Assembly: GCF_003121585.1 (NCBI RefSeq)
Contig: NZ_QEOO01000001.1
Span: forward strand, 1 to 64,000
From: Nocardioides speluncae
Lineage (GTDB): Bacteria; Actinomycetota; Actinomycetes; Propionibacteriales; Nocardioidaceae
Length of the DNA: 64,000 nt
Direction: 5' to 3'
Below are positions 42,595 through 50,998 of the stretch, one piece after another. A program made the position numbers and the translations under genes. Each line of letters starts with the position of its first letter. Position 1 is the stretch's first letter. The notes beneath the pieces were generated by a model. That model was not told the origin of the DNA, ran no database searches, and worked only from the letters and a program-made list of their open reading frames with translations.

Positions 42595-43560
42595 ATGCGC
42601 GCAGCCCAGGTAGTCACCCCGTCAGGTCCGTCCGCCATCGAGGTGCGAGAGGTGGACGAGCCCGCACCCCAGCCGCACGAGGTGCTGATCGACGTACACG
42701 CCGTCGGCGTCAGCTTCCCGGACCTGCTCCTGAGCAAGGGCGAGTACCAGCTCAAGCCCGAGCCGCCGTTCACGCTCGGCGTCGACTTCGCGGGGACGGT
42801 GGTGAGCGGGCCGGACGGCTTCGAGCCCGGCCAGCGGGTGGTCGGCGTGCTGCCGTACGGCGGCGGCGCCGAGCGGGTCGCGGTGCCGGCCGACTTCGTG
42901 TTCCCGCTGCCCGACAGCCTGTCGTACGACGAGGGTGCGGCGCTGCCGATGAACTACCTGACCGCGCACTTCGCGCTGGTCGAGCGTGGCGGCATCCGGG
43001 AGGGCGAGACGGTGCTCGTGCACGGCGCCGCCGGCGGTGTCGGCACCGCGACCATCCAGGTCGCCAAGGGGTACGGCGCGAAGAGCATCGCCGTGGTCAG
43101 CAGCGACGAGAAGGCCGAGGTGGCGAAGGCGGCCGGCGCCGACGAGGTCGTGCGGGTCGACGGCTTCAAGGACGCGGTCAAGGAGCTGACCGGCGGCCAG
43201 GGCGTCGACCTCGTGATGGATGTCGTCGGCGGACCCGTGTTCACCGACAGCCTGCGCGTGCTCGCGCCGCAGGGCCGGCTGCTGGTGGTCGGCTTCGCCA
43301 GCGGCGAGGGCATTCCCGAGGTCAAGGTCAACCGGCTGCTGCTCAACAACGTCGACGTCCGCGGCGTCGGCTGGGGCGCCTACGCGATGATCCGGCAAGG
43401 CTACATGCAGGAGCAGTGGGCCGAGCTGCTGCCGCTGATGGAGAACGGCACCATCAAGCCGTCCATCGGGGCGACGTACGCCTTCGACGAGTTCGGCCAG
43501 GCCCTCGCCGACCTGGACGCCCGCAAGGCGATGGGCAAGCTTGTGGTGAGGCTGCGCTAG
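42595..43560 (+). CDS. NADPH:quinone oxidoreductase family (zinc-free MDR)
   Basis: A 321-residue medium-chain reductase: GroES-like N domain (PQPHEVLIDVHAVGVSFPDLLL) and a Rossmann domain with VHGAAGGVGTATIQVAKGYGAK near residue 143. No catalytic Zn Cys/His set is seen, typical of quinone oxidoreductases. ATG 42595 fits the family N terminus; GGAGG lies about 15 nt upstream, which is long. It ends in a 4-bp tail-to-tail overlap with the gene at 43557. Confidence 0.88.
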   Translation: MRAAQVVTPSGPSAIEVREVDEPAPQPHEVLIDVHAVGVSFPDLLLSKGEYQLKPEPPFTLGVDFAGTVVSGPDGFEPGQRVVGVLPYGGGAERVAVPADFVFPLPDSLSYDEGAALPMNYLTAHFALVERGGIREGETVLVHGAAGGVGTATIQVAKGYGAKSIAVVSSDEKAEVAKAAGADEVVRVDGFKDAVKELTGGQGVDLVMDVVGGPVFTDSLRVLAPQGRLLVVGFASGEGIPEVKVNRLLLNNVDVRGVGWGAYAMIRQGYMQEQWAELLPLMENGTIKPSIGATYAFDEFGQALADLDARKAMGKLVVRLR

Positions 43561-44006
43561 GCCCGCTCCCTGCGCCAGGATCGCGGCCCGACGGACGCCG
43601 CCGCGGCGACAGCCCCACTGACGACGCCGATCACGACCGCGGCCACGACCGGGATGCCGGCTCGACCCGATGGGTCAGCCTCTCCCGGGATCGGCCACCA
43701 CAGGTTCTGGGCGGTGGCGTAGCCACCGCTGACCAGCAGCGTCGCCAGCACCGTGATCAGCCACGGCCGGAACACGCCGAGCAGCCAGAGCACGAGCGTC
43801 CCGACGACCAGGACCAGCGCCGCCATCGCCTGCCAGCCGGCGTACCCAGCCTCGAAGCAGTCGGGTTCGTCGCCGCCCACACAGGTCTGCGAGCGGGTCC
43901 ACAAGCCAGTGATCGGCAGCGCGAGTCCGACGACAACGGCGGCGGCACCGACCGACGAGGCCAGTCCGCGACGGGGCAGGGGCGCGCATCCGCCAGATTC
44001 TGTCAG
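43557..44006 (-). CDS. Small multi-pass membrane protein, start unclear
   Basis: About 149 residues with four membrane helices and a Cys-pair loop (RSQTCVGGDEPDCFEAGYAG) between the first two. No in-frame ATG/GTG/TTG is found near a sensible start; CTG at 44006 (given) or at 44024, which overlaps the stop of the upstream gene, would be needed. Alternatively the 5' end has changed by mutation. It follows paralogue 2 on the same strand. Function unknown. Confidence 0.5.
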   Translation of the reverse strand: MTESGGCAPLPRRGLASSVGAAAVVVGLALPITGLWTRSQTCVGGDEPDCFEAGYAGWQAMAALVLVVGTLVLWLLGVFRPWLITVLATLLVSGGYATAQNLWWPIPGEADPSGRAGIPVVAAVVIGVVSGAVAAAASVGPRSWRRERA

Positions 44007-44020
44007 GACGTGTTGCCTGG

Positions 44021-45430
44021 TCAGGTAACCCGCAGCGGCCGGGTGGCCGGGTGGTAGCCGGACTTGGTGGCCTTCGCGGTCATCCGCCGGGGGTTCATCT
44101 GCGGGAACCGGATGGTGCAGCGGCCGGTGCTGTTCGTCGTACACCGGCGGTCGCCGACCTTGATGAGGGCACCCGACACCGCGTCGCCGGCGTCGTTGAC
44201 TCGGAAGGTGACCACGCGGGAGCGGTCGCCGTTCCACCGGCCCGGGGTCGCCGACAGGCGCAGGCCGGGCTTGACCTGCTGGTGGTAGACGCCGGAGAAG
44301 GTGCTGACGAAGCCGTCGAGCAGGCTCCGTGAGCCGTTGGCCGCGTGGCCGGTCCAGCAGCACGGCACGCCGTTGGTCTTAATCGTGCGCGCTGGCCCGA
44401 ACGCCGTCGCCGCCTTGTTGGTGCGGACCGCGACGAGGTTGTCCGAGCTGTGCCAGCTCAGCCAGAGCCGGCCGCTCGGGCCGCGCGAGAGCGCCAGGTC
44501 GCCGACGTTGTACGCCGCGAGCGTCCGCGGCGTCGCGGTGCCGATCCGCCACAGCGCGATCCGCTTGCAGCCGGTGACCGGGTCCCGCTGGCCGTAGCAG
44601 TAGGCGAGGTAGGCGCCGCCGTTCGCGCGGGCGGCCAGCGGGCTGGCGCTGATGTGCTCGTTGGAGCCGGGCGCCCGCTTCACCGGACCGGCGCTCGGCA
44701 GCAGCTGCTTGACGAAGTAGCCGCGCGTGGTCGCCGTACCGCCGTCCTCGTACCAGCTCAGCCAGACCTTGCTGCCGTCGCGGACCAGCTCCGCGTTCTG
44801 GGCCTGCACCTCGCGGTGGATGTGGTTGATCCCGCCCGGACCGAAGCCCGACCGCCACTTGATCCAGCCGCCGTCGTCGGGGCCGCCGATGGTGAAGTTC
44901 GACCAGGCGACGACCGGGGTGCCGCTGCTCAGCGTGGTCGCGGCGAGGTCGCCGGTCGGTACGTCGCCACCGCCGATCTGGTCGGTCTGCAGCACCCAGC
45001 TGGCGCCGGACGCCGGCGCAATGGCCGTGTACGTCGCCAGGTCGCCGTACGGCTCGGCGTCGTCGGTGACGCGGCGCCCCTGGAAGATCAGCCGGATGCC
45101 GCCGCCGGGGGCCGGGACCAGCTGCGGTGCGACGGTCAGCGTGTGCCAGTTGTTGAGCAGGGTGTTCTGCCGGATCACCCGGCCGGACGGGCTGATCGCG
45201 GTGTGGCCGTACGCCGAGCCGGAGCTGCTGCCCGGCTTGCGATAGACCAGGTGCACCACTCCGTCGGCGGTCCGGTACGTCGCGTGGTCGCCGTACGAGA
45301 TCGCGGTGGTAGCCGAGACCCGGGACCAGGTGCCAGGTGGGCCGGCACTCACCGGCTGCGCCAGCCCGATGGCCAGCCCGATGGCCAGCACCGCGGCGAG
45401 GACGACTGCGAGCGTGCGTAGAAACTTCAC
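44021..45430 (-). CDS. Secreted beta-propeller-like protein, paralogue 2
   Basis: A 469-residue protein with an N-terminal signal segment (VKFLRTLAVVLAAVLAIGLA ... QPVSAG), propeller-like strands (GVVHLVYRKPGSS, GGGIRLIFQGRR, KVWLSWYEDGG, GAYLAYCYGQ, GRLWLSWHSSD) and the same C-terminal domain as 40792 (FRVNDAGDAVSGALIKVG, CTTNSTGRCTIRFP, SGYHPATRPLRVT). GTG start at 45430. Both proteins carry the WHTGT/WHTLT and FYHQQL/VYHQQV elements. Divergent from the M13 peptidase. Confidence 0.7.
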   Translation of the reverse strand: MKFLRTLAVVLAAVLAIGLAIGLAQPVSAGPPGTWSRVSATTAISYGDHATYRTADGVVHLVYRKPGSSSGSAYGHTAISPSGRVIRQNTLLNNWHTLTVAPQLVPAPGGGIRLIFQGRRVTDDAEPYGDLATYTAIAPASGASWVLQTDQIGGGDVPTGDLAATTLSSGTPVVAWSNFTIGGPDDGGWIKWRSGFGPGGINHIHREVQAQNAELVRDGSKVWLSWYEDGGTATTRGYFVKQLLPSAGPVKRAPGSNEHISASPLAARANGGAYLAYCYGQRDPVTGCKRIALWRIGTATPRTLAAYNVGDLALSRGPSGRLWLSWHSSDNLVAVRTNKAATAFGPARTIKTNGVPCCWTGHAANGSRSLLDGFVSTFSGVYHQQVKPGLRLSATPGRWNGDRSRVVTFRVNDAGDAVSGALIKVGDRRCTTNSTGRCTIRFPQMNPRRMTAKATKSGYHPATRPLRVT

Positions 45431-45524
45431 GCCTGTATCCAAGGGGACCGGCCGGGCGCTCCGTGGCGGTTTCACCGAATATTTGCCGACCGGCGGCCAC
45501 CCGGTGCCGGTTAGGCTTGCGCGC

Positions 45525-47492
45525 GTGACGATTCTCGATGACGCCCGGGAGGGCATGGATCCCGCCATCCGTCCGCAGGACGACCTGTTCGGCTACGTCA
45601 ACGGCACCTGGCTGGAGACGGTCGAGATCCCGAGCGACAGGTCGAGCTGGGGCCCGTTCATCCAGCTGGTCGACACCGCGGAGGAGCAGGTCAAGGAGAT
45701 CATCCTCGACCTCGCCGCCCAGGTGGCCGACGGCGCCGAGGGCCTGACCGCTGACGCCCGCAAGATCGGCGACCTCTACGCCTCGTTCATGGACGAGGAG
45801 GCGATCGCCAAGAAGGGCCTCCGTCCGATCCAGCGGCTGCTGACCGGCGCGTCCGAGCTGGCGACGACCGCCGACCTGGCGGCGTTCCTGGGCGAGTTCG
45901 AGCGGATCGGCGGCGGCGGCCTCTTCTCGTCGTACGTCAACACCGACGACCGCAACTCCGACCGCTACCTGTTCCACATCGGCCAGGGCGGCCTCGGCCT
46001 GCCCGACGAGTCCTACTACCGCGAGGACAAGTTCGCCGAGGTCCGGGAGAAGTACGTCGCATACCTGACCGAGCTGTTCACGCTTGCGGGCCGGGAGGAC
46101 GGCGCAGAGGCCGCGCAGACGGTGCTGCGGATCGAGACCCGGCTGGCTGCGGGCCACTGGGAGCGGGCCGAGACCCGCGACGTGATCAAGACCTACAACC
46201 TGACCCCTGCGGAGGAACTGCGCGCGGCGCTGCCGAACTTCGACTGGGCCGTCTATGCAGCCGCCCTCGGCGGCTCCGAGGAGACGCTGGCCGAGTCCTG
46301 CGTCCGGCAGCCGTCGTACCTCACCCACCTGGCGACGGTGCTGGACGAGGTGCCGGTCGAGGACTGGCGTGTCTGGCTGGTGGCCAAGGTGCTGCGTGCC
46401 AGCGCGGCGTACCTCACCGACGACTTCGTCGAGCTCAACTTCGACTTCTACGGCCGGACCCTCAACGGCACCCCGGAGCTGCGTGCCCGGTGGAAGCGGG
46501 GAGTGTCGTTCGTGGAGGGCGCGATCGGCGAGGCGGTCGGCAAGGAGTACGTCGCCCGCCACTTCCCGCCGACCTCCAAGGCGCTGATGGACGAGCTGGT
46601 CGCGAACCTGATCGAGGCCTACCGGCAGTCGATCACCGACCTGGACTGGATGAGCGAGGAGACCAAGCAGCGGGCGTTCGACAAGCTGGACCTGTTCCGG
46701 CCGAAGATCGGCTACCCCGACGAGTTCCGCGACTACTCCAAGCTCCAGGTGCGCGCCGACGACCTGCTCGGCAACGTCGCTGCCGCGTCGGCCTTCGAGA
46801 CCGACCGGCAGCTGGCCAAGATCGGCTCGCCGGTCGACCGCGACGAGTGGTTCATGCTGCCGCAGACCGTCAACGCCTACTACAACCCCGGCACCAACGA
46901 GATCTGCTTCCCGGCCGGCATCCTGCAGAAGCCGTTCTTCGCGCCGGACGCCGACGCGGCCGAGAACTACGGCGGCATCGGCGCGGTGATCGGCCACGAG
47001 ATCGGCCACGGCTTCGACGACCAGGGCGCCCAGTACGACGGCAAGGGCAACCTCCACGACTGGTGGACCGCCGACGACAAGCAGGCCTTCCAGGTGAAGT
47101 CGAAGGCGCTGATCGAGCAGTACGACGGCTTCGAGCCGCGCGCGCTGCCCGGCGAGCACGTCAACGGCTCGCTGACCGTCGGCGAGAACATCGGCGACCT
47201 CGGCGGCCTGACCATCGGCCACAAGGCGTACCTGATCTCGCTCGGCGACGAGGCGGCGCCGGAGGTGGAGGGCGCCACCGGCTCGCAGCGGCTGTTCATG
47301 AACTGGGCGTTCTGCTGGCGCACCAAGCGGCGCAAGGAGCAGGAGCAGCAGTTCCTGACCATCGACCCGCACAGCCCGCCGGAGTTCCGCGCCAACATCG
47401 TGCGCAACCTCGACGAGTTCCACGACGCCTTCGGCACCGCCTCGGGTGACGGCCTCTGGCTCGACCAGGCCGACCGGGTCCGGATCTGGTAG
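45525..47492 (+). CDS. M13 family metallopeptidase (neprilysin/PepO-like)
   Basis: A 655-residue zinc endopeptidase without a signal peptide. Catalytic motif IGHEIGHGFDDQGAQYD near residue 490, third ligand Glu in VGENIGDLGGL near 552, substrate-binding NAYYNP near 450. M13 enzymes cut oligopeptides; mycobacterial Zmp1 is the best known actinobacterial one. GTG start at 45525 (VTILDDAREGMDPAIRPQDDLF). It ends one base before the convergent TetR gene. Confidence 0.92.
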   Translation: MTILDDAREGMDPAIRPQDDLFGYVNGTWLETVEIPSDRSSWGPFIQLVDTAEEQVKEIILDLAAQVADGAEGLTADARKIGDLYASFMDEEAIAKKGLRPIQRLLTGASELATTADLAAFLGEFERIGGGGLFSSYVNTDDRNSDRYLFHIGQGGLGLPDESYYREDKFAEVREKYVAYLTELFTLAGREDGAEAAQTVLRIETRLAAGHWERAETRDVIKTYNLTPAEELRAALPNFDWAVYAAALGGSEETLAESCVRQPSYLTHLATVLDEVPVEDWRVWLVAKVLRASAAYLTDDFVELNFDFYGRTLNGTPELRARWKRGVSFVEGAIGEAVGKEYVARHFPPTSKALMDELVANLIEAYRQSITDLDWMSEETKQRAFDKLDLFRPKIGYPDEFRDYSKLQVRADDLLGNVAAASAFETDRQLAKIGSPVDRDEWFMLPQTVNAYYNPGTNEICFPAGILQKPFFAPDADAAENYGGIGAVIGHEIGHGFDDQGAQYDGKGNLHDWWTADDKQAFQVKSKALIEQYDGFEPRALPGEHVNGSLTVGENIGDLGGLTIGHKAYLISLGDEAAPEVEGATGSQRLFMNWAFCWRTKRRKEQEQQFLTIDPHSPPEFRANIVRNLDEFHDAFGTASGDGLWLDQADRVRIW

Positions 47493-47493
47493 C

Positions 47494-48105
47494 TCAGCCC
47501 GCGCTGAGGAGCGCCTCGACGAGCTGGCGGTACACCCGAAGCTGGGCCCGCATCGCCGAGGCGTCCTCGAGCGTGCGGCACAGGATGAAGCCGCCCTCGA
47601 ACGTCGTGTAGAGGTGGTCGGCGAGCGCGTCGAGGTCGATCCCCGCGACGGCGGCGCGGCCGGCCAGTGCGGGCCGCAGCAGGTCCACGATCGCGTCGCG
47701 CCAGGCGACGGTCGCCTTGGTGACCAGCCGGTTGATGTCGCTGCCGGTGAACTGGCGCTCGGCGAGCACGCTGGCGTACAGGCAGCCGGACTGCTCCGAC
47801 ATCAGCTCGTCGGCGCCGTCCTCGTAGAACCGGAGGAACGCCACCAGCCGCGCCGCCGGATCGTCGATCTCCGCGACCGCGGCGAGTCCGGCATCGAGGT
47901 GCTCGAGATCGCGGGCGGCGTACCGCTCGGTCAGCTTGAGGGCGAGGTCGTGCTTGGAGCTGAAGTGGTGGAAGAACGCGCCCTTCGAGCTGGCTGACTC
48001 CGCGATCACCTCGTCGAGCGAGGTCGCCTGGTAGCCCTGCTCGGTCATCAGTCGCTCGGCGGTCTGCAGGATCCGCTCGCGGGTGGCTGTTCCGTCTCTT
48101 GGCAC
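47494..48105 (-). CDS. TetR family regulator divergent from homocysteine methyltransferase
   Basis: A 203-residue TetR protein: TRERILQTAERLMTEQGYQATSLDEVIAESASSKGAFFHHFSSKHDLA gives a clear HTH at about 10-55. GTG 48105 is chosen; an upstream in-frame ATG would cross the operator pair. Two identical palindromes sit between it and the divergent gene at 48176, so it probably regulates itself and that gene. Confidence 0.88.
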   Translation of the reverse strand: MPRDGTATRERILQTAERLMTEQGYQATSLDEVIAESASSKGAFFHHFSSKHDLALKLTERYAARDLEHLDAGLAAVAEIDDPAARLVAFLRFYEDGADELMSEQSGCLYASVLAERQFTGSDINRLVTKATVAWRDAIVDLLRPALAGRAAVAGIDLDALADHLYTTFEGGFILCRTLEDASAMRAQLRVYRQLVEALLSAG

Positions 48106-48118
48106 AAAACCGTTGTAC

Positions 48119-48156
48119 CAGACCAGGCAGTCTGCTAAAACAGACCAATCAGTCTG
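48119..48156. promoter_or_regulatory. Tandem TetR operators
   Basis: CAGACCAGGCAGTCTG (48119-48134) and CAGACCAATCAGTCTG (48141-48156) are palindromes with 5-bp arms CAGAC/GTCTG, 22 bp apart (two helical turns). They fill the divergent promoter region. Confidence 0.7.
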
Positions 48157-48175
48157 GAACGATTCGGAGCCCACC

Positions 48176-49090
48176 ATGAACACGACCCTGCCGCAGCTCT
48201 CGGGCAAACCCGTTGTCACCGACGGCGGGCTGGAGACCGACCTCATCTACCACCACGGCGTGGACCTGCCGGACTTCGCCGCCTTCCCGCTCCTCGACGA
48301 CGAGCGCGGCCGCGAGCTGCTGCTCCGCTACTACGGCGGGTACGTCGCGATCGCCGGGCGGGTCGGCGCGGCGGTCCAGCTGGAGACGCCGACCTGGCGG
48401 GCCAGCTCCGACTGGGGCGAGCGGCTGGGCTACTCGGCGGCCGACCTCCGCCGGGTGAACCAGGACGCGGTGCGGCTGCTGCAGCGGCTGCGCGACGACA
48501 CGGGTGACGTGTCGGTCCTGGTCAGCGGCAACCTCGGGCCCCGTGGTGACGGGTACGTCGCCGGCGAGGCGGTCGACCCGGACGACGCCGCGGCGTACCA
48601 CTCACCGCAGATCGAGGCGCTCGCCGAGGCCGGCGCCGACCTGGTGACCGTGCTGACCCTCACCGGCACCGGCGAGGCCGTGGGCATCGTGCGAGCGGCC
48701 CGGGCGGCGGGGCTGCCGGTCGCGGTCTCCTTCACCGTCGAGCAGGACGGCCGGCTGCCCGACGGGACCACGCTGGCGGCGGCAGTCGCCGAGGTCGACG
48801 CCGAGGGTGGCCCGGACTACTTCATGGTCAACTGCGCCCACCCCACCCACATCGCCCCCGGGCTCGCCGAGCCCGGATCGTGGCGCTCGCGCATCGGCGG
48901 GCTTCGCGCGAACGCCTCGAGCATGAGCCACGAGGAGCTGGACGCGGCCACCGAGCTGGACGAGGGTGACCCGGTCGCGCTCGCTACCGCCCAGCACGCG
49001 CTGCGGCCGTCGCTGCCGAACCTGGCGCTGGTGGGCGGCTGCTGCGGCACCGACGCCCGCCACGTCGCCGCGATGTGGGGCGTTGCCTGA
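48176..49090 (+). CDS. Homocysteine S-methyltransferase family protein
   Basis: A 304-residue TIM-barrel of the Hcy-binding (MmuM-like) family: VVTDGGLETDLIYHHGVDLPDF at the N terminus and zinc Cys residues in MVNCAHPTH near residue 222 and GGCCGTDARH near 292. It transfers a methyl group, probably from S-methylmethionine, to homocysteine. Divergent from a TetR gene with two operators; a ComB-like gene follows after 10 bp. Confidence 0.9.
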   Translation: MNTTLPQLSGKPVVTDGGLETDLIYHHGVDLPDFAAFPLLDDERGRELLLRYYGGYVAIAGRVGAAVQLETPTWRASSDWGERLGYSAADLRRVNQDAVRLLQRLRDDTGDVSVLVSGNLGPRGDGYVAGEAVDPDDAAAYHSPQIEALAEAGADLVTVLTLTGTGEAVGIVRAARAAGLPVAVSFTVEQDGRLPDGTTLAAAVAEVDAEGGPDYFMVNCAHPTHIAPGLAEPGSWRSRIGGLRANASSMSHEELDAATELDEGDPVALATAQHALRPSLPNLALVGGCCGTDARHVAAMWGVA

Positions 49091-49100
49091 GACTGGCCCC

Positions 49101-49865
49101 ATGAGCTTCGACCCGGCCCACACGCAGCGCGAGTACGCGGTCCGGTTCGACTGGGGACCGACCGGGGCAGCGGCGACAGCGGCCGACATCGCGGTGGTGG
49201 TCGACGTCCTCTCCTTCACCACCACGCTGTCGGTGGCGGTCGAGCGCGGGATCGAGGTGCTGCCGTTCCGGTGGCGCGACGATCGAGCGGCGGCGTACGC
49301 CGAGGAGCAGGGTGCGACGCTCGCGGTCGGCCGGTTCGAGGCGCGGTCCACGACCGCCGGTGCCGAGGTCAGCCTGTCGCCGGCCAGCGTGGCGGCGGCC
49401 GAGGGCCTGAAGCGGCTGGTGCTGCCGAGCCCCAACGGCTCCGCGATCAGCTTCGGCCTGGCCGACTCCGGCGCGATCGTGTTGGGCGCGTCGTTGCGCA
49501 ACCGCCGCGCCGTCGCGGCGTACGTCGCGACGCTGGCCGCCGAATCCGTGACCGTCATCGCCGCCGGTGAGCGCTGGCCCGACGGCTCGCTGCGCCCCTG
49601 CGTCGAGGATCTCTGGGGAGCCGGCGCCGTGCTCTCCGCGCTGGCCGACCTCGGCGTCACCGGCCTCAGCCCGGAGGCGCGCGTCGCGGAGGCGTCGTAC
49701 CGAGCGGTCGAGTCACGCCTCGCCGAGGACCTCGGAGCCTGCGCCGGCGCCCGTGAGCTGGCCGAGGCCGGCTTCGCCGACGACGTCGAGGTCGCTGCCC
49801 AGCTCGACGTCAGTCACGCCGTACCGCTTCTAGTGGACGGCGTTTACGTGGCACAGCCCGGATAG
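49101..49865 (+). CDS. 2-phosphosulfolactate phosphatase family protein (ComB-like)
   Basis: A 254-residue ComB-fold protein: VVVDVLSFTTTLSVAVERG near residue 30, LPSPNGSAIS near 112, ERWPDGSLRPCVEDLWGAGAVL near 156. Characterised ComB is a Mg-dependent phosphatase of coenzyme M synthesis in archaea; the actinobacterial substrate is unknown. Starts 10 bp after the homocysteine methyltransferase gene. The last codons form part of a bidirectional hairpin. Confidence 0.82.
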   Translation: MSFDPAHTQREYAVRFDWGPTGAAATAADIAVVVDVLSFTTTLSVAVERGIEVLPFRWRDDRAAAYAEEQGATLAVGRFEARSTTAGAEVSLSPASVAAAEGLKRLVLPSPNGSAISFGLADSGAIVLGASLRNRRAVAAYVATLAAESVTVIAAGERWPDGSLRPCVEDLWGAGAVLSALADLGVTGLSPEARVAEASYRAVESRLAEDLGACAGARELAEAGFADDVEVAAQLDVSHAVPLLVDGVYVAQPG

Positions 49866-49924
49866 TCCAGTACGTTTCGCATCAACTTCCGGCCGAAAAT
49901 GATGTCGAACGTACTGGACTATCC
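49860..49924. terminator. Long bidirectional hairpin spanning both stop codons
   Basis: GGATAGTCCAGTACGTT (49860-49876) and its complement (49908-49924) are perfect 17-bp arms, extended imperfectly inward. The stops of the ComB-like gene (49863-49865) and of the response regulator (49919-49921) lie in the arms. Confidence 0.75.
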
Positions 49925-50608
49925 GGTCGACGCGGCAGGTGTCGCCGGCTGAGCGCGGAGCCGGTAGCCCATGCCGCGGACGGTCTCGATCCGGTCCTGG
50001 CCGAGCTTGCGGCGCAGGTAGCGGACGTAGACGTCGACGACGTTGGAGCCGGGGTCGAAGTCGAAGCCCCAGACCTGGCTGAGCAGCTGCTCGCGGGAGA
50101 GCACCTGGCCGGCATTGCGGAGGAACGTCTCGACCAGCGCGAACTCGCGGGCGGTGAGCTCGACGATCCGGTTGCCGACCGCGGCCTTGCGGGTGCGCAG
50201 GTCCAGGACCAGGTCCTCGCAGCGCAGCACGGTTACCTCCGGTGACCGCTCGTCGCGCAGCCGGAGCCGGATCCGGGCCAGCAGCTCGTCGAAGCGGAAC
50301 GGCTTGCTGACGTAGTCGTCGGCGCCGCCTTCGAGCGCGGCGACGGTGTCCTCGACCGAGCCGCGGGCGGTCAGGATCACGATCGGGATCGAGCTGCCGG
50401 CCGCGCGCAGCTCGGCCAGTACGTCGAAGCCGTCCAGCTCAGGCAGCCCGAGGTCGAGCACGAGCAGGTCGAACTCGGCGGTCAGCGCGTAGCCGAGTGC
50501 GGAGCGTCCGTCGCCGACCACGGTCGGGGTGAACCCGTTGGACCGCAGCCCCTTGGCGACGAACGACGCGATCCGCTCTTCGTCCTCGGCGATCAGCACC
50601 CTGCTCAC
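49919..50608 (-). CDS. OmpR/PhoB-type response regulator, paralogue 1
   Basis: A 229-residue regulator: receiver with acidic pair ED (8-9), phospho-acceptor Asp52 (VLDLGLP), Thr/Lys switch (LTARGS, KPF), and a winged-helix DNA-binding domain (about 130-220; LTAREFALVETFLRNAGQVLSR, GMGYRLR). It is closely similar over its length to the regulator at 50999. GTG start shares one base with the stop of the acidic membrane protein gene. The partner kinase is presumably that at 51658. Confidence 0.9.
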   Translation of the reverse strand: MSRVLIAEDEERIASFVAKGLRSNGFTPTVVGDGRSALGYALTAEFDLLVLDLGLPELDGFDVLAELRAAGSSIPIVILTARGSVEDTVAALEGGADDYVSKPFRFDELLARIRLRLRDERSPEVTVLRCEDLVLDLRTRKAAVGNRIVELTAREFALVETFLRNAGQVLSREQLLSQVWGFDFDPGSNVVDVYVRYLRRKLGQDRIETVRGMGYRLRAQPATPAASTG

Positions 50609-50931
50609 TAGTCGTCACCGTCGTTATCGCCGCCGCGGTCATCGTCATCACCGCCGCCGTTCCCGCGGCCGCGGTTGTCGTCACCACCGTCGTCACCGTC
50701 GTCGTCGCCGCCGCGGTCGTCGTCATCGCCCCGGTTGCTCGGTGTGCTCGGCGACGGCTTGGGCCGGGGCTTCGGCGTACTGGACGTCGTCTGGGTCGGA
50801 GTGGTCTCCACGACCACGGGCTCACCGAGGTCCGGCGGCTGGTCCACCTGCCCGAGTACGACGCCCGCGAGCGCACCGCCGACCAGCAGGCCGGCCACGG
50901 TGATCGCGGTGATCCTTGTCGGCTCGTTCAT
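50608..50931 (-). CDS. Membrane-anchored protein with Asp/Gly-rich acidic tail
   Basis: A 107-residue protein: one N-terminal helix (TAITVAGLLVGGALAGVVLG), a Thr/Pro/Ser linker (TTPTQTTSSTPKPRPKPSPS) and an acidic low-complexity tail of Asp, Gly, Arg and Asn (RGDDDDRGG, GDDGGDDNRGRG). The tail may bind cations. It sits between two paralogous response regulators and is preceded by 11-bp-spaced direct repeats, so it is a likely direct target of them. Confidence 0.7.
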   Translation of the reverse strand: MNEPTRITAITVAGLLVGGALAGVVLGQVDQPPDLGEPVVVETTPTQTTSSTPKPRPKPSPSTPSNRGDDDDRGGDDDGDDGGDDNRGRGNGGGDDDDRGGDNDGDD

Positions 50932-50964
50932 GGCGACCACCATCCCTGACTCAGCGACGATCCC

Positions 50965-50993
50965 GATGAGAACAAGATGAGGTTCTTCTCATC
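50965..50993. promoter_or_regulatory. Candidate OmpR-type direct-repeat site
   Basis: GATGAG at 50965-50970 and 50976-50981 are direct repeats 11 bp apart, and CTCATC at 50988-50993 is the inverse. 11-bp spaced repeats are typical OmpR/PhoB boxes. The site precedes the acidic membrane protein gene and follows the stop of the second regulator. Confidence 0.5.
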
Positions 50994-50998
50994 TGGAC

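Noticed and set aside
44379..47423. Minus-strand open frame of about 1000 codons opposite the M13 peptidase
   Set aside because: Antisense shadow; the plus strand encodes an intact HEIGH metallopeptidase, and the frame also runs out of phase through paralogue 2.
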